From NCBI GenBank assembly GCA_023362775.1, contig JALMGJ010000002.1:55274914-55338913 (forward strand): a DNA stretch of 64,000 bases, given 5' to 3'. Below the pieces are notes generated by a model. That model did not search any database. It was not told the origin of the DNA and worked only from the letters and a program-made list of their open reading frames with translations. This document shows positions 42,252 to 53,903 of the stretch, piece by piece. The DNA is from Charina bottae. Taxonomy: Eukaryota; Chordata; Lepidosauria; Squamata; Charinaidae. The translations under genes were made by a program, and so were the position numbers. How positions within the stretch are numbered: the first letter of the stretch is position 1; the number at the start of each line of letters is the position of its first letter.

Positions 42252-45200
42252 ATGGCTGCTTCTTCGTTGACGGGCGGGGGGGGGTGCGGTGCGGCCCCCC
42301 CGCGTGGCAGGGGGGGTGGGGGCCACCCCCCCAAGCACTCCTGGCGGTGTCCCCACCTTAGTTGGGCTCCGTACGGGCTCAGTCGGGGTGCAGGGCAGCC
42401 CTGCTGCTGTTTCTGATGGGACTCCTCGTGAGTTGCTTACCGAGCCGGCTGGGACCCCTACGACTCACGAGGAGGCCAGTTTGCCTTCTTCGCAGGGACA
42501 GGCTTGTGGTCCCTCCCCGCTCTCCTCTTCCCTCGGCCTCGGTGCTGGGGCAGTACCTGGGGGGTCCGCGCTGGTGGAGGGATCTGGTGGTTTGTTGGGG
42601 GGGGCCCTGGGGGTGGCGCAGTCGGGCCCGGCCACGCTTGTGGCGGGGGGGGCTGAGGCACCCGGGGAGGAGGGGCAAGCGGGTCCTCCCGCTTCGGGGA
42701 GCGCTGGCCCTGCCCCTGCGGGGTGTGTGGGGGCTCCACGTGACGCCCCAGCGCAGCGTGAGGGGCTGGTTTCTTTCTTGGGGGGCCTCGTCGGCCCGGA
42801 TGGTGCCCGGCGGGCCGTAGTCTCGGGCCCGCGGGTGTGGGGGCTCCCCTCGGATATGGGGAGCGACTCCTCTCAGGCGGGGGAGAGTATGGGCTGGACA
42901 GGGGGCTCCTCACCAGGGTCCTCGATGGAGGATGTGCCGGCCGCTCTTGACCCCTTGCGGGGTCGCCGGCGGGACTTGGGCCGTGCCGGTGGTGGGCGGT
43001 CAGTAGCGGGGCGCCGCTGCTCCTCGGCCTCTCCCTCGGGGGGCCGGGCGGGGTCCGCTGGGCGGGACCGTTCCCCCCTTTGCAGCCGCTCGCAGGAGGG
43101 CTCCGGCGGGTTCGGCCGTTCCACCTCGTGGGGCGATGGCAGTGATGCGGGCGGTTCTTCGCAGGGGACCCCCGGCTCGCGGGAGGCCATCGTCCGGGAG
43201 GGGTGGTTGCGGGATCTGGCAGCGCCCCTGAGCACGCTGCCCACTGCGTACCTCGCAAAGGAGCAGGACGCGGCGGTGGTCCTCCTCCGCTTCTGGGGGC
43301 TGGTGGTGGGTCACGTGCGCCTCCCGCGGGTGCCGGTCCCGGCCCTCTCAAAGTGCAGCCAGGCCCGCTTCTGGGCCGTCTTGGAGCGCGAGCTCGAGCC
43401 CCTGCTGACCGTTCTGCGGGATGGGCTCCCGGTACCAGGCCCTGCGTATGAGCGTGCGTCGGTGGCACGCTCGCTAACCTTGGTGGCTGTGGAGCGGCTG
43501 CTGGTGGGCCGGAAGCCGCGGGGTGAGACGTCCTGGCCCCTGTGGCTGACGGAGCAGGGCCTCCTCCGGGCCTTCCAGGAGGTTTCCAGGGGCTGGCAGG
43601 CGGCCGCGGGTGCGGAGGTCCCCGTCGGCCAGCAAGCCGGGTCTGTCCTCTCGGCCCTGTCTGCCCCCGACTATGGGGCCTGGCTGGACGCCGTCGTGGT
43701 GGCGCTCCAGAGCCGGGGACGACGGATTCGTGCCTCAGAGGAGGGGGCGGTGGCTTGTTCCGGCAGTGAGGGCAGGGCGGTTCAGCCGCCTGGCGGGGGC
43801 TCATCTGTGCGGCATCGGCGGGGTGGCCGCCGGCACCGCGGTGCGTCTGGCCAGGGGGCGGCACGCGGCCCCTCGGCAGCTAGCACGCGCTTGTTGCGCT
43901 CGGGGTCGGGCGCTGCTGAGGGCGCGTTGGAGGGCCGGGCCCGCCGCAGCTCCGTGGTGGACTGGTTCGATGCACGGCGCCCGGCTTTGCTAGGGGACCG
44001 GTCGGACGGAGCTGTCCCCGGGGATTCAGAGACCACAGGCGCGGCAGTTGGGTCGGGGGAGTGTCCCGTGAGCCCGCTCCCGCAGAGGGCCCTGCGGGCT
44101 CCCCGGGTGCTGGCTGGGGCCCCTCCGGGGGAGACGGGGGATTTGAGATCGGAAGGGCCGGGGCGCGGCCCGGAGGGACGGCGGTCCGCCCCGGAGCCGC
44201 CCGGGAGGGGCGCGGGGGAGTCGCGTGCAGACCCGGTCGCCTCCCCACCCTCACCTCCAAGGGCCGGGCCCGCCGCAGGGGGCGCAGAGGAAGTACGGCC
44301 GCAGCGTCACGAGTCGGCGACGGCCGGCGAGGGTGAGGGGCCTCCGGGGGCACGGCTGGCGCCGTCATATGCATCGGTGGCGGGCGGCGGGGCAGGGGGG
44401 CCCGGTGCTGCGAGGCCCGGGCCTTCTCGGCAACCCGCCGGTTTCGGCAGGGGCGGCTCCGCCCGCGATGATCTGGACGAGATCCTCGACTCCGTGGGCG
44501 CAGGCCCGTCCTCTGACTGGGGGCCATCGGAGGAGCCCTGGGCAGGGGAGGCTGGCCGGCCGTCGTCAGCGGGCCCCTCGCGGGAGCGGTATGTCCTCCG
44601 CTTCCGCTATGTGGGGGGGGATGCAGGCTTCGAGCCGAGGCGCCACCTCGTTCGGGAGGTGATCTGCAAGGGCCTGGATTTCCCCGTGGAGCTGCTCGCC
44701 GCCGTCATCAGGCCCCCGGAGTCGAGGGAGGTGGACGTCTGTTTTGTCTCCTTTGCGGCCTTCTCCCTCTTCGTGATGGGTTGCCGCGACCTGGCGACTG
44801 TCCAGCCGCGGCTCTTCGACGGCTTCCGTGTCACCTCGCTTGTCGAGGGCGATGTGCGGCAGGTGGTTGTCTTCTTCCGGTCCCACCTCGTGCCGCTGCA
44901 GGACATCGCCACCTGGCTGGGCCGGTTCGGCACGCTGCTCGCGCCACCGGCCAAGGTGCGGGACGAGGCGAGCATCTGGACAGGGGAGGTGCGCTCCTTG
45001 CTCCGCTTCGCCCCGGGGGGGGTCCCGGCGGCTCCCCAGGTTCTTTTACCTGGGGGCTGAGCGGGGTGTGACGCGCTACGCGGGGCAGCCGCCCGCCTGC
45101 TTTTCCTGTGGCGGCTATGGCCACCAGAGGCGGACCTGTACCACGCCGCTCTGTGCGCGCTGCGGGGCACGGGGGCACGTCGCATCGGCATGCCAGGCAG

Positions 45201-46450
45201 CGGTCCGCTGCAACCTCTGCGGCGAGCAGGGCCACACTTACGCCAGCTGCCCGCGGGCGGCCTGCAACAGAGGTTCGCAGAGGTTTACGGGCGGCGGGGC
45301 ACCAGGGGCGGAAGAGACGGCAGCTGGGGCATCGGAGGAGGCGGCGGAGCGGCCCGCCCCGCATGGCGGGGCTGCCGCGGACGGCCTGGAGCCGGCGGCG
45401 GGGCCGGCGGACGGCGGGCCTGGGACCTGTGGTGCCGGGCGGGCTGAGTGCCCCGAGTCGCCTGGGGCGGGGCCGCACGTGCCGCCAGGGGGTGGCCCTG
45501 AGGAGGCGATGGAGGTGGCTGGCACCGGGGACTTCCGGGCGGTCCGCCGGCGGCGGTCCAGTGACGAGGCGGAGCGGCCCAAGCGCTCCCGGGCCTCGCC
45601 GGGCGCGACACCGGGCCGGCCGCAGAGGGTGGCAGCGGGGCCTGCGTGGGCGGTCGGGAACCGCTTCGCCGTCCTGGAGCATGGGTCTGCGGCTGCCCGG
45701 GCCAGGGATGAGCCTGCGGCTCCCGTGTCCCTCGCTCGCCCGCGGCAGCTGGTTGAGGGGACGCTGACTGGCCGGGTGCTGCGGGCCCAGGCAGGTCCCG
45801 GGCCGCCCGAGGGAGCAGAGCCGGCGCCGGCGGTGGCGGGGGCCAATGTGGCCCAACTCCTTCTCCCAGCCCTGGACTACGGACTCTCCTCTGAGGAAGG
45901 GGGCTTGTCATCAGGGAGTCCGGGGGCTGTCAGTGGCTTGGGGGCAGAAGCGGCCCCTTTGGGCTGTGCGGCGGACCCAGGGGGGTCACGGGAGCAGGTC
46001 TTGGACGGGCCGGGCGCCCCTTCCGTGGTGGCCGGCTTGGGACTGGGGGAGGACTATATCCCTCCTGAGGGGGTGTGTTCGTCCCGGGAAGGGACACCCG
46101 AACGCGGGCGGGCGGCAGTGGATGGGCAGACTTGGGGGGGGGAGGGGGGGGCTTCACCAGCCACGCCCATCTCCTCCTTTACCTCTTCTTCCTCCACGGC
46201 ATCCCCAATTCGCTTGTCCCTCCCGTCAGGGTCCGAGAGCCCGTCGTCATCTGGGGGCGCTTCCGAGCCTCCCACGCCGGCCCGAGCTTCTCGGAGTGGC
46301 AGGGTGGGTGGGGCAGCCACGGCTGCCGCGGGCGGGGAGGGCCGGTCGGCCGTGTCGCTGGCCGTGTCCAGCGGCTCCGGGGGGCATCTATCTGTCGAGC
46401 CTGCTCTGGCTTCGGGGGGCCTTCAGGGGCCTGGCGCCGCCTCCCCGTGA
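42252..46450 (+). pseudogene. Tx1-type ORF1 (RNA-binding, three zinc knuckles), frameshifted
   Basis: Probably the RNA-binding ORF1 protein. Open from about 42289 to 45060, then continuing in another frame to the stop at 46448-46450. The shift maps near an 8-G run at 45015-45022. The best start is the ATG at 42252, which needs a second length change in a 9-G run (42276-42284); otherwise the first in-frame ATG is 42856. The N-terminal 250 residues are Gly/Ser/Pro-rich. A folded region at about 43200-43740 includes AVVLLRFWGLVVGH. An RNA-binding core at 44587-45040 (RYVLRFRYVG, VDVCFVSFAAFS, VVVFFRSHLVPLQDIATWL) resembles Tx1 ORF1. Three knuckles follow (45097-45265). The tail is low-complexity. 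At about 1,400 codons it is long for an ORF1. Confidence 0.75.
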
Positions 46451-46474
46451 GGCGCTCCCTGCTCATGGCCTGCT

Positions 46475-49400
46475 ATGGCGGGGACACAGCGGGAGTCGTC
46501 ACTGTCCCCCCCGCGGTCTCGCTCGGGGACGTTCGTGGTGGCCACGTGGAACTGTGGCGGGCTGCGGCAGGCGGTGCGGCAAGAGGAGCTCTTGGGGGCG
46601 CTGCGGGAACTCCCCGCAGACATCCTCGTCCTCCAGGAGACACACCTCCTGGACGAGCGCCACCGCGCCGCGGCCCAGCGCCTGTGGCCCGCGGGCCCCT
46701 CCTTCTGGAGTTACGGAACCAAGGGCTGGGCGGGCGTGGGCATCCTTGTGCGCGGTGGCCCCGGCCTGCGCCTCCAGCGCTATGTGGAGGAGGTGCCGGG
46801 CCGGCTGGCCGTCCTCGATTTCGAGGTGGTAGCGGCGGAGGAGGCGGGCAGCACTGCGGCGGGTCCGCGTGGGCCGGACGACCCACTCAGCTGGCGCGCA
46901 TTCCGCCTCTGTGCGCTGTACGCGTCGGCCTCCTCGGCGGCGGCACGCTGCGACCTGTGTGTGCGCTTGCGCGCAGCCTGCGCAACGTGGCGCTCGCTGC
47001 TTGTGGCGGGGGACTTTAACAACCGCGCAGTCCCCCAGGACCGCGTCCCACTGCGGGTGGCCGGAGGCTGCGGGGGGTCGGAGGGCGCGGGCACGCGCCC
47101 GGCCTCGGCGTACAGCCCGCCGCTCTCGACCGAGGAGCGCTATGCGGAGGCCGTCCGCGCGGAGAGTGGGCTGGTGGACGTGGCGCTCACCGTGCCCAAT
47201 GCCCTGGGCTTCTTTCCAGCTCCGCCGGGGGTTGCCCGGGCGGAGGCGGAGGCGGGAGCGGCGGAGGGGGCCGACGAGGTGACGGCGCTTGGGGCGGGGC
47301 CGTGCACGGCACATCCACCGCCCTTCTGCACCCACTACGGGGCGGCGGTGGCGGCGCGGCTCGACCGCGTGTGGGCACCGCGGGGCTGCCCGGTGCGCTC
47401 CTGCCGTGTGCTGGTCACACCCTGGTCCACGCACGCATTGGTGCAGGTAGCGCTGCAGATGGCGGGCCGGCCGGGGGCGCGGCGGCCGCTCTGGCGCCTC
47501 ACCGCCGCCAAGCTGGACGGGGATGCGGGCTTGCGGGGCGGGCTCGCGCGCCTCCTCGAGGAGCGCCTCTCCCTGCGGGACGTGTACGGCTCGGCCCGCC
47601 TCTCCGAGTGGTGGGAGCGGGTCAAGCGGGACGTGCGTGTTTTCTGCCAGCGGTGGGAGGGTCGCCGCGCGCGGCGGGACCTGGCGCGGTACCAGGCGGC
47701 GGTGCGAGTGTTCCTTGGCTGCCATGTGCGGGTGCGCGAGGGCTCGCCGGTGGAGGGGGAGCGGCTGGAGCGGGCACGCCGCGTCATCGCCGGATTCCAT
47801 GCAGCCCGGCGGCGCGTCCGCTTCTTCCGGCACTTCGCGCGTGGGCGCCGACGGCTGGGAGGAGCGGGGGCGCGGCGCCCAGCCGGCGCCGGTGGCCGCT
47901 GATGAAGACGTGCCCTCGGCGGGCACGGCGGCCTTCGTGGAGGCGCTCCGGGACGACCCTGCCGCGCCGCTGCGCACCGACGAGAGGGGTATGCTGGCGG
48001 TGGTCGACCGGTTCTACCGGGTACTGTTCGCGGGGCGGGCGGACGAGGGGGACGCGGGCGTGGAGGAGTTCTTTGCGCCCCTGCGCCCGCCGGGCGGCGG
48101 CGGTGCAGACACAGCGGCCCGCCTCGCCGCGCTCGGCGGCACGTTCACGGTGGAGGAGGTGCGAGCGGTGCTGCGCGTAGGGCGCCGCCGCTCCGCCCCG
48201 GGCCCGGACGGCCTGGGCTGGGCCTTCTACGGGGCGTACGCCAACCTGCTGGCCGCGCCGATGGCGGCGCTCTACGAGGGCTGCGCGGCGGGCGCGCGCG
48301 CGGGCAGCGGTCGGCTGCCAGGGTCGCTGTACCAGAGCATCCTCCTGCTCTTCACCAAGCCGGGGGACCTCGACCGCACGCTGCCTGCCAGCTGGCGCCC
48401 CATCGTCCTCACCAACGTGGACTACCGGGCGCTGGCACACATCCTCTCGGACCGGCTGGCTGCCACGGTGGGGCCGCGCATGGTGCCCACCCAGACCAGC
48501 GCACTACCGGGCCGCAGCATCGCGGACTCCCTCTGCCTCCTGCATGAGGTCTTCTGCCGGGCAGGCCGGGGGGAGTGGCGGGGCTTCCTGCTGCAGCTGG
48601 ACCAGTCGCGCGCTTTTGACCGCGTCCGCCACGCCTTCCTGTGGCAGGCGCTGGCGTGGCATGGGGTCCCCGGGGACTTCGTGGCGCTGGTCCGGCTGCT
48701 GTACGCCAGGGCGACGGTCATCCCGCAGGTGAACAATGCGCGCGGCGCGCCCATCCCGGTGCGCTCGGGCGTGCGGCAGGGTTGCCCCCTGAGCCCGCTG
48801 CTGTACGTCCTCGCGCTGGACGTGGCGCTGTGGGGGCTGGAGCGTGATGGCGGTCTGGCGGGCTTCCCGTGCCCAGTGGGGTTGCGGGGCGGCGCGGCGC
48901 GCGGGGTGCGCTTCCTCGCCCATGCCGACGACATCTCCCTCCTGGTGTGTTCGCGCACGGAGGGCCAGCGGGCGAGGGAGGTCTTGCGCGGTTATGAGGC
49001 GGCCTCGGGGGCCCAGGTCAACGACCGCAAGAGCTGGGTCGTGGCCCTTGAGCCACCAGCCGCGGGCGACGGCGTGCTGCGCCGCTGGCCGGTCGCGGAG
49101 TGGTGGGGGGAGGGCACGGGGCCGAGCGTGGCCCGCGCCGCCCTGGCCGGGGTGGCGGTCGCGGCCATGCCTACGCGCACGGTGCGTGTCCTGGGTGTTC
49201 GCTATGGCCTCCACCCGGACGCCTGGGTGGAGAACTGGGACCGCTGCGCCGAGCGCTGGGAGGCGCGCTGGGCGTGCTGGCGGCGTTGGCGGCTGCAGCT
49301 GTTCAAGCGGGCCGCCTACCTGCGCACCTACCTGCTCCCGCAGGTGGCGCACCTGCCGGCGGTCTACCCGCCGCCGGACGCTTTCCTGCGCCGGGTGACT

Positions 49401-50866
49401 CCTGGGTGGTTCGCCTTCCTGTGGGGCACAGCGTTCTTCCCCCTGGCGCGGGCTGTCGCATACCTGCCGGTGCGCGAGGGCGGCCTTGGACTGCCGGCAC
49501 TGGACCTGGCGCTGTGGGGGCGCTTCCTGGCGCAGAACCTGGGCAGCGCGTCCGAGCTACTCCCGCCACCAGGCGCGGGGCGGGCGGTGCCACCGCCGGC
49601 TGGTCGCGTACCGGCGCTCTGGGCGGCGCTGTTCCTGGCCCACTGGTGGGGCAGCGACTGGGGCGAGACGCGCTGGTGGCGCGGCGGCACCTGCGCCTTC
49701 CGTGTCTCGGGCCCGGACCGTGGCTGCCTGCCTGCATTCCTGGCGGAGCTGCCCGCCGTCCTGCGCCGGTACTGCATCCCGGCGGCCCACTTCCACCCCT
49801 CTTGGCGGGAGGCGGCGGCGGGTGTGCCGGGCCGGGAGGTGGCCATCCGGCGCCGCACGATGCGGGTGGAGGTGACGGCAGAGGCGCTGGAGCGTGCCAT
49901 CACGGGGCCGTGGCGGGCGGCGGCGCGGCGGCGGGTGGCGGCGGGCCGCCTGCCAGGCTACCGGGCGCCGCCGGCAGGCCCGCTGGAGCCCTTCACCGAC
50001 CGGCGGCTCCCGTACCTTTACTGGGAGACTCGCTGGCGGGCGTACCACCAGGTGCTGCGGGAGCCGGCGGCGCAGCCGTGGGCGCGCGGGGAGGCGCGCC
50101 TGTGCCCGCGCGCAGTCTGCACCGCCACAGCGCTGGCGGCCGGCGCGGCCGGCGCCGTGCCCGAGGATGACGTGCGGCACTTTGTCGCCGAGTGCCCGGA
50201 GGCGCGCGCGCTCTGGGCGGCGGTGGCGTGCCGCTTCGGGCGGCCGGAGCTGGACGGCCAGCCATGGCTGCAGCTGGTCTCGGGGCTGGAGGGCCCCGGG
50301 GCCTTCTCCCTCCCCCCCTCCCCCCCGTGGCTGGCCCTTCACGGGCGCCCGTGCCCCCGGCCCCTCTTCCTCTCCCGCTTCCCCCTGCTGTAGGTTCGCC
50401 CGGACAGAGCGGCGGAGACGGGGGCCCTGACGGCGGTGGCATCGGTGCGGCCTCTGGCGGAGCCGCGGAGGACGGCGGCGGCGGAGCAGCCAGCACCACC
50501 GACGGAGGCGACGGAGGCGGCGCCGCCGGTGGTGGGGGTCGCGCAGGTGGCTCTGGACTGGCGGCAGCAGCGCAAGTGGCGGGGCGGCGGCGGTGGCGGT
50601 GGCTGCCGGCCTTGCCCTGGTCGACGCTGCGGATCCTGAATTATCTCGTCCTCCATGCGCTGTGCCAGCTTCGGACTCGGCACCTGCGCATGGAGCGGGC
50701 TGGCGGCGCCCCGCCAGTGGACTGGGCGTCGGAGGAGGCAGAGCGCATCGCCGACCGGGCGGCCTGGATCCGTGCCGCCGAGCGCGAGCGGCTTCCCGAG
50801 GAGCGCTGGCGGCGGCTGTGGCCGTGGCGTGAGCGGGCGCCCTCCCCGCCGCCGATCACGTGAGCG
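46475..50866 (+). pseudogene. Tx1-type ORF2 (endonuclease and reverse transcriptase), frameshifted
   Basis: ATG at 46475, 24 bases after the ORF1 stop. The endonuclease (46520-47500) shows ATWNCGGLR, LVLQETHLL and VAGDFNNR; the usual SDH triad end reads STH (TPWSTHALVQV), losing the conserved Asp. The frame changes near 47835-47850 without a long homopolymer. The RT (48170-49100) has RRRSAPGPDGLGWAFY, LDQSRAFDRVRH, GVRQGCPLSPLLY and HADD where YADD is usual. The C-terminal part has LRTYLLPQVAHLPAVYPPP, FLWGTAFFP and a Cys/His cluster (CPRAVC, then HFVAEC). A third shift in C-runs (50312-50326) leads to a basic C-terminal tail ending near 50863. Clade assignment is firm; current activity is unlikely. 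Confidence 0.82.
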
Positions 50867-51106
50867 CGGCTTTCCCTGTGGGCCTTCCCGGCCGGACTGA
50901 CTCTGGGGTTTTCCCAAGGATGACTTTGGTGGGCGGCGGGTTTGCCGGTGGGCGTGTGGGGGTTTTTTGTTGCGTTTCTCCAGGCCGGAGTGTTTTTTGT
51001 TGTCTTCATTCCCGTGGGCCCGGCCGCCCGTTCCCACTGGGGGCGTGCCAGGGCCGGTTGTAGGAGGGTTTTAACCAATAAAAAATCGTGTCGTTTCCTA
51101 AGTCGT

Positions 51107-51150
51107 TTCCTTCTCCTTCTCCTTCTCCTTCTCCTTCTCCTTCTCCTTCC
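51107..51150. repeat. (TTCTCC)n microsatellite, right of Tx1 element
   Basis: About seven units directly after the element's 3' end (GTCGTTTCC then TTCTCC). Unique sequence resumes at TTTTACATGCC. Confidence 0.93.
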
Positions 51151-51185
51151 TTTTACATGCCAGTAATACACTTGGGGTTAATATA

Positions 51186-51520
51186 GGGGGCGTGTTGGCT
51201 CAGCGGGTAAGACGCTAGGCTTGTTGATCGGAAGATCGCAAGTTCGAAGGTTCGAATCCCTAGCCCTGCGTGCGGAGTGAGCTCCCGCACTAGCCCCAGC
51301 TCTTGCCAACCTAGCAATTTGAAAGCATGCAAATGCAAGTAGATTAATAGGTACCACTTTGGTGGGTAGGTAACAGCGTTCCGTGCATGTCATGCAGCCA
51401 CATGACCGTGGAAGCGTCTTCGGACAACGCTGGCTCTTTGGCTAACAAACGGAGATGAGCACCAGCCCCTAGAGTTGGACATGAAGGCACAACTGTGCGG
51501 GGGGGGGGAACGTTTACCTT
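51186..51520 (+). mobile_element. tRNA-derived SINE (full length)
   Basis: Head GGCTCAGCGGGTAAGACG (box A) and GGTTCGAATCC (box B), body, and tail with GTGCGGGG and GTTTACCTTTTT. The G-run in the tail is expanded. The flanks (CACTTGGGGTTA and CACTTGGGTTGT) suggest a decayed TSD. Confidence 0.85.
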
Positions 51521-52304
51521 TTTAATGCACTTGGGTTGTGGGATCTCTATCTGTCTCACACACTAGAGTTGGGATTGGGGAGGAGGATGCTAGGTGAAGA
51601 CAACCCTCAAATCCAGACAAATGAGGGCAGCAGGAACTACCAATCAGCTGCACCACAGCTGGAAGATGGGACAAAGGGGGGTAATTCCAGAGATTTCTGG
51701 GAGAGGAGGTGGAGTCTTCCAGCCTTTCATCCTGGAGCCCAGCCTTACACCACAAGAAACTTGTGTTCCCAGATGCCAGATGTGAAAAGTCTGGGACGGA
51801 AAGGGAAGTCTTAGCTACTCTCTTAGACATTGGAGCTGCGCTTACTTCATTGTTCCATTTGTATCCCCTCAGAATGAGAGCAACTTTCCTAACTCAAATT
51901 AAAGAGTCCCATTTAGCACATGCTTCATAAAAAAAGAAAAAAAGTTTTTCAAACTTGGAAAACCATGAAATCCAATTTCAGTTCAGGCTCATAACAGATT
52001 TGTTTTTTGTTTTACCCCATCAGAATTTTCACAGGCTGAATCAATTTTCCATATTCAGAAAGGATTGAACAATCTAGACTTCGCCCTAATGGGATCTAAA
52101 TGGGATCCCTTCTTTGTGTGAAATGTTTCAAATCATTTAATGGCACAAACCAATATGCTTTCTATACAATATATTGGTACAGCAACATGGGGGAAACTAA
52201 ATCATTAGCAATATATTTTGTTTGCTGCTGGAAAATCAGATATAGTAGCTACACATGAAGCTATTCCACCTAGGAATTTTGTATGCTGCTAAAAGTTTTA
52301 TTAT
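51521..52304. other. No gene seen
   Basis: No supported feature. Confidence 0.5.
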
Positions 52305-52314
52305 AAAAGTTTAT

Positions 52315-52426
52315 GAATTTGAGTAAACTCTGGGAGACAGTGCAGGATAGGAAGGCTTGGCGTGCTATGGTCCATGAGGTTACGAAGAGTCGGACATGAC
52401 TAAACAACTGAACAACAACAACAACA
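52315..52426 (+). mobile_element. BovB LINE, short 3' end
   Basis: Contains GAGACAGTGCAGGATAGGAA, GGCGTGCTATGGTCCATG and the (CAACAA)n tail of BovB. A 10-bp TSD, AAAAGTTTAT, is at 52305-52314 and 52427-52436. Confidence 0.88.
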
Positions 52427-52436
52427 AAAAGTTTAT

Positions 52437-53346
52437 CAAAAAGAGAGTAAGTAAAATATGAGCCTGTTGTAAGCCTTGAAGGATTTGGACAGCTTTTATT
52501 TTTCTTTCTGCCCCCTGAAGTACATCAACCCTGACTTTTACTCTGTTTCGAGGTGTATTTACTTCTTTGTAGGCAATCTTATCTTTATGGGATTCAGCAT
52601 AACTCCCTACAAGGAATGTCTTTATATTCTATTATAAGCTGGGAGTAACTATTGTGCCCTTAGTTGTTCATTCTGGTTTTACACCCATGATTATGCAAGT
52701 GAAGTACGTTTGTTGATTGAGTTCTCTTTTCAATTCTGTTTCCTCTCCTCTCCCCCCAAGCAGCTGAACAGATACTCATGGGAAATCCATCCTGTTACTG
52801 TCACAGCTAAGCAGGAATCTGAACCCAGTCTCCCAACTTCTCATTCAACACCTGAATCAGTGGCTGGAAGTATTTTTTGGATTCAACGTTGAAAAGATAA
52901 GAGTTGGTGGAGTTTGCAAGGCTAAATCTAATAAATTCCTTAGCATTTTCAGGAGCTCAATCTGAACAGTGCCAATGATTCACATTTAATCTGATCTGGG
53001 GGCTTTCAGTCTAAACACAGAAATACTCTGTGTACCAGACGCGTTCCCTGTGTTTGGCTTGGCCAGGCTTCATTTGTTCTTATCAGCTGTTGGAAAATGT
53101 AGACATGGAAGCAGGCAAGCAATTGATAAAATATGGAAGCAGGCCCATTCAGGCTGGTGGAAGTTGTTGCTTCCACGTTGGCTGGAATTATGCTCAGGAG
53201 AGGGAGGGCACTGTCTCCATAGCTGCATTAAGTGCTGCTCAACCAGCTCAACTTGGATTTCTTGGCCTGCTGTTGAACCATGATGGCTTAGTGTATATTA
53301 TATTATTATACAAACAGGCATATAGACTGTAGATAGGTACTATGAC
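52437..53346. other. No gene seen
   Basis: No supported feature. Confidence 0.5.
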
Positions 53347-53500
53347 TTTTTTCCCCCAGATTGTTGTTCAGTCATTAAGTCGTGTCCGACTCTTCGTGAC
53401 CCCATAGACCATAGCACGCCAGGCCTTCCTATCCTCCACTGTCTCCCGGAGTTTGCTCAAATTCATGTTCATTGCATCAGTGATGCTATCTAACCATCTC

Positions 53501-53809
53501 GAAGAGATCCTGGAAGATCCTCGAATGGCGGCAGATCCCGGAAGTAACAACACCCACAGGACGTCAGCAGCTGGCTCCGACGCAAGGCATTGTGGGACAT
53601 GTAGTCCGGAAAGCCAGGAAGAGTCGGTTCCCTTACCCCCTCCCCTTATGCGTGGATTGTATAATGGAAAAATGTATAATGTGTAACAATGTATGTAAGC
53701 CGCTCAGAGTCCTCCGTTAGGGAGGGGATGGGCGGGGTATAAATATAAGTATAAACAAACAAACAAACAAATAAATAAATAAATAAATAAATAATAAAAT
53801 AAAATAAAA
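53501..53809 (+). mobile_element. L2-tailed insert in BovB
   Basis: Interrupts the BovB 3' region at CCATCTC|ATCC. It ends with GTAAGCCGCTCAGAGTCC, a GGGATGGGCGGGG block and (AAAC)/(AAAT) repeats. The short flank ATCTC is repeated. The 5' portion is non-coding and may be an L2 3' UTR or a SINE head. Confidence 0.6.
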
Positions 53810-53903
53810 ATCTCATCCTCTGCCGTCCCCTTCTCCTTTTGCCTTCAGTCTTTCCCAGCATCAGGGTCTTTTACAGTGAGTCCTACTTTAGCATTCCAAT
53901 CCT

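Larger units (their letters stand above)
41800..51106 (+). mobile_element. Tx1-clade non-LTR retrotransposon in a hexanucleotide repeat
   Basis: A 9.3-kb, extremely GC- and CpG-rich element with 5' leader (41800-42251), ORF1 with an RNA-binding core and three CCHC knuckles, ORF2 with endonuclease and RT, and a 3' UTR with AATAAAAAA and a duplicated GTCGTTTCCT. Domain order and the ORF2 C-terminal motifs fit the Tx1 branch of L1-like LINEs, many members of which insert into specific repeats. Both sides are flanked by TTCTCC hexamers, so the array itself appears to be the target. Three to four frameshifts interrupt the ORFs, mostly at G or C runs. Confidence 0.85.

Noticed and set aside
42458..43864. 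468-codon minus-strand frame in the Tx1 element
   Set aside because: Antisense shadow caused by very high GC. It is Pro/Arg-rich without domains; the plus strand carries the Tx1 ORF1.
46499..47977. 492-codon minus-strand frame opposite the Tx1 endonuclease
   Set aside because: GC-driven shadow; the plus strand has endonuclease motifs in this interval.
51181..51300. tRNA gene with box A and box B
   Set aside because: It is the head of a SINE: it lacks a full cloverleaf context and recurs at four loci with the same body and tail.
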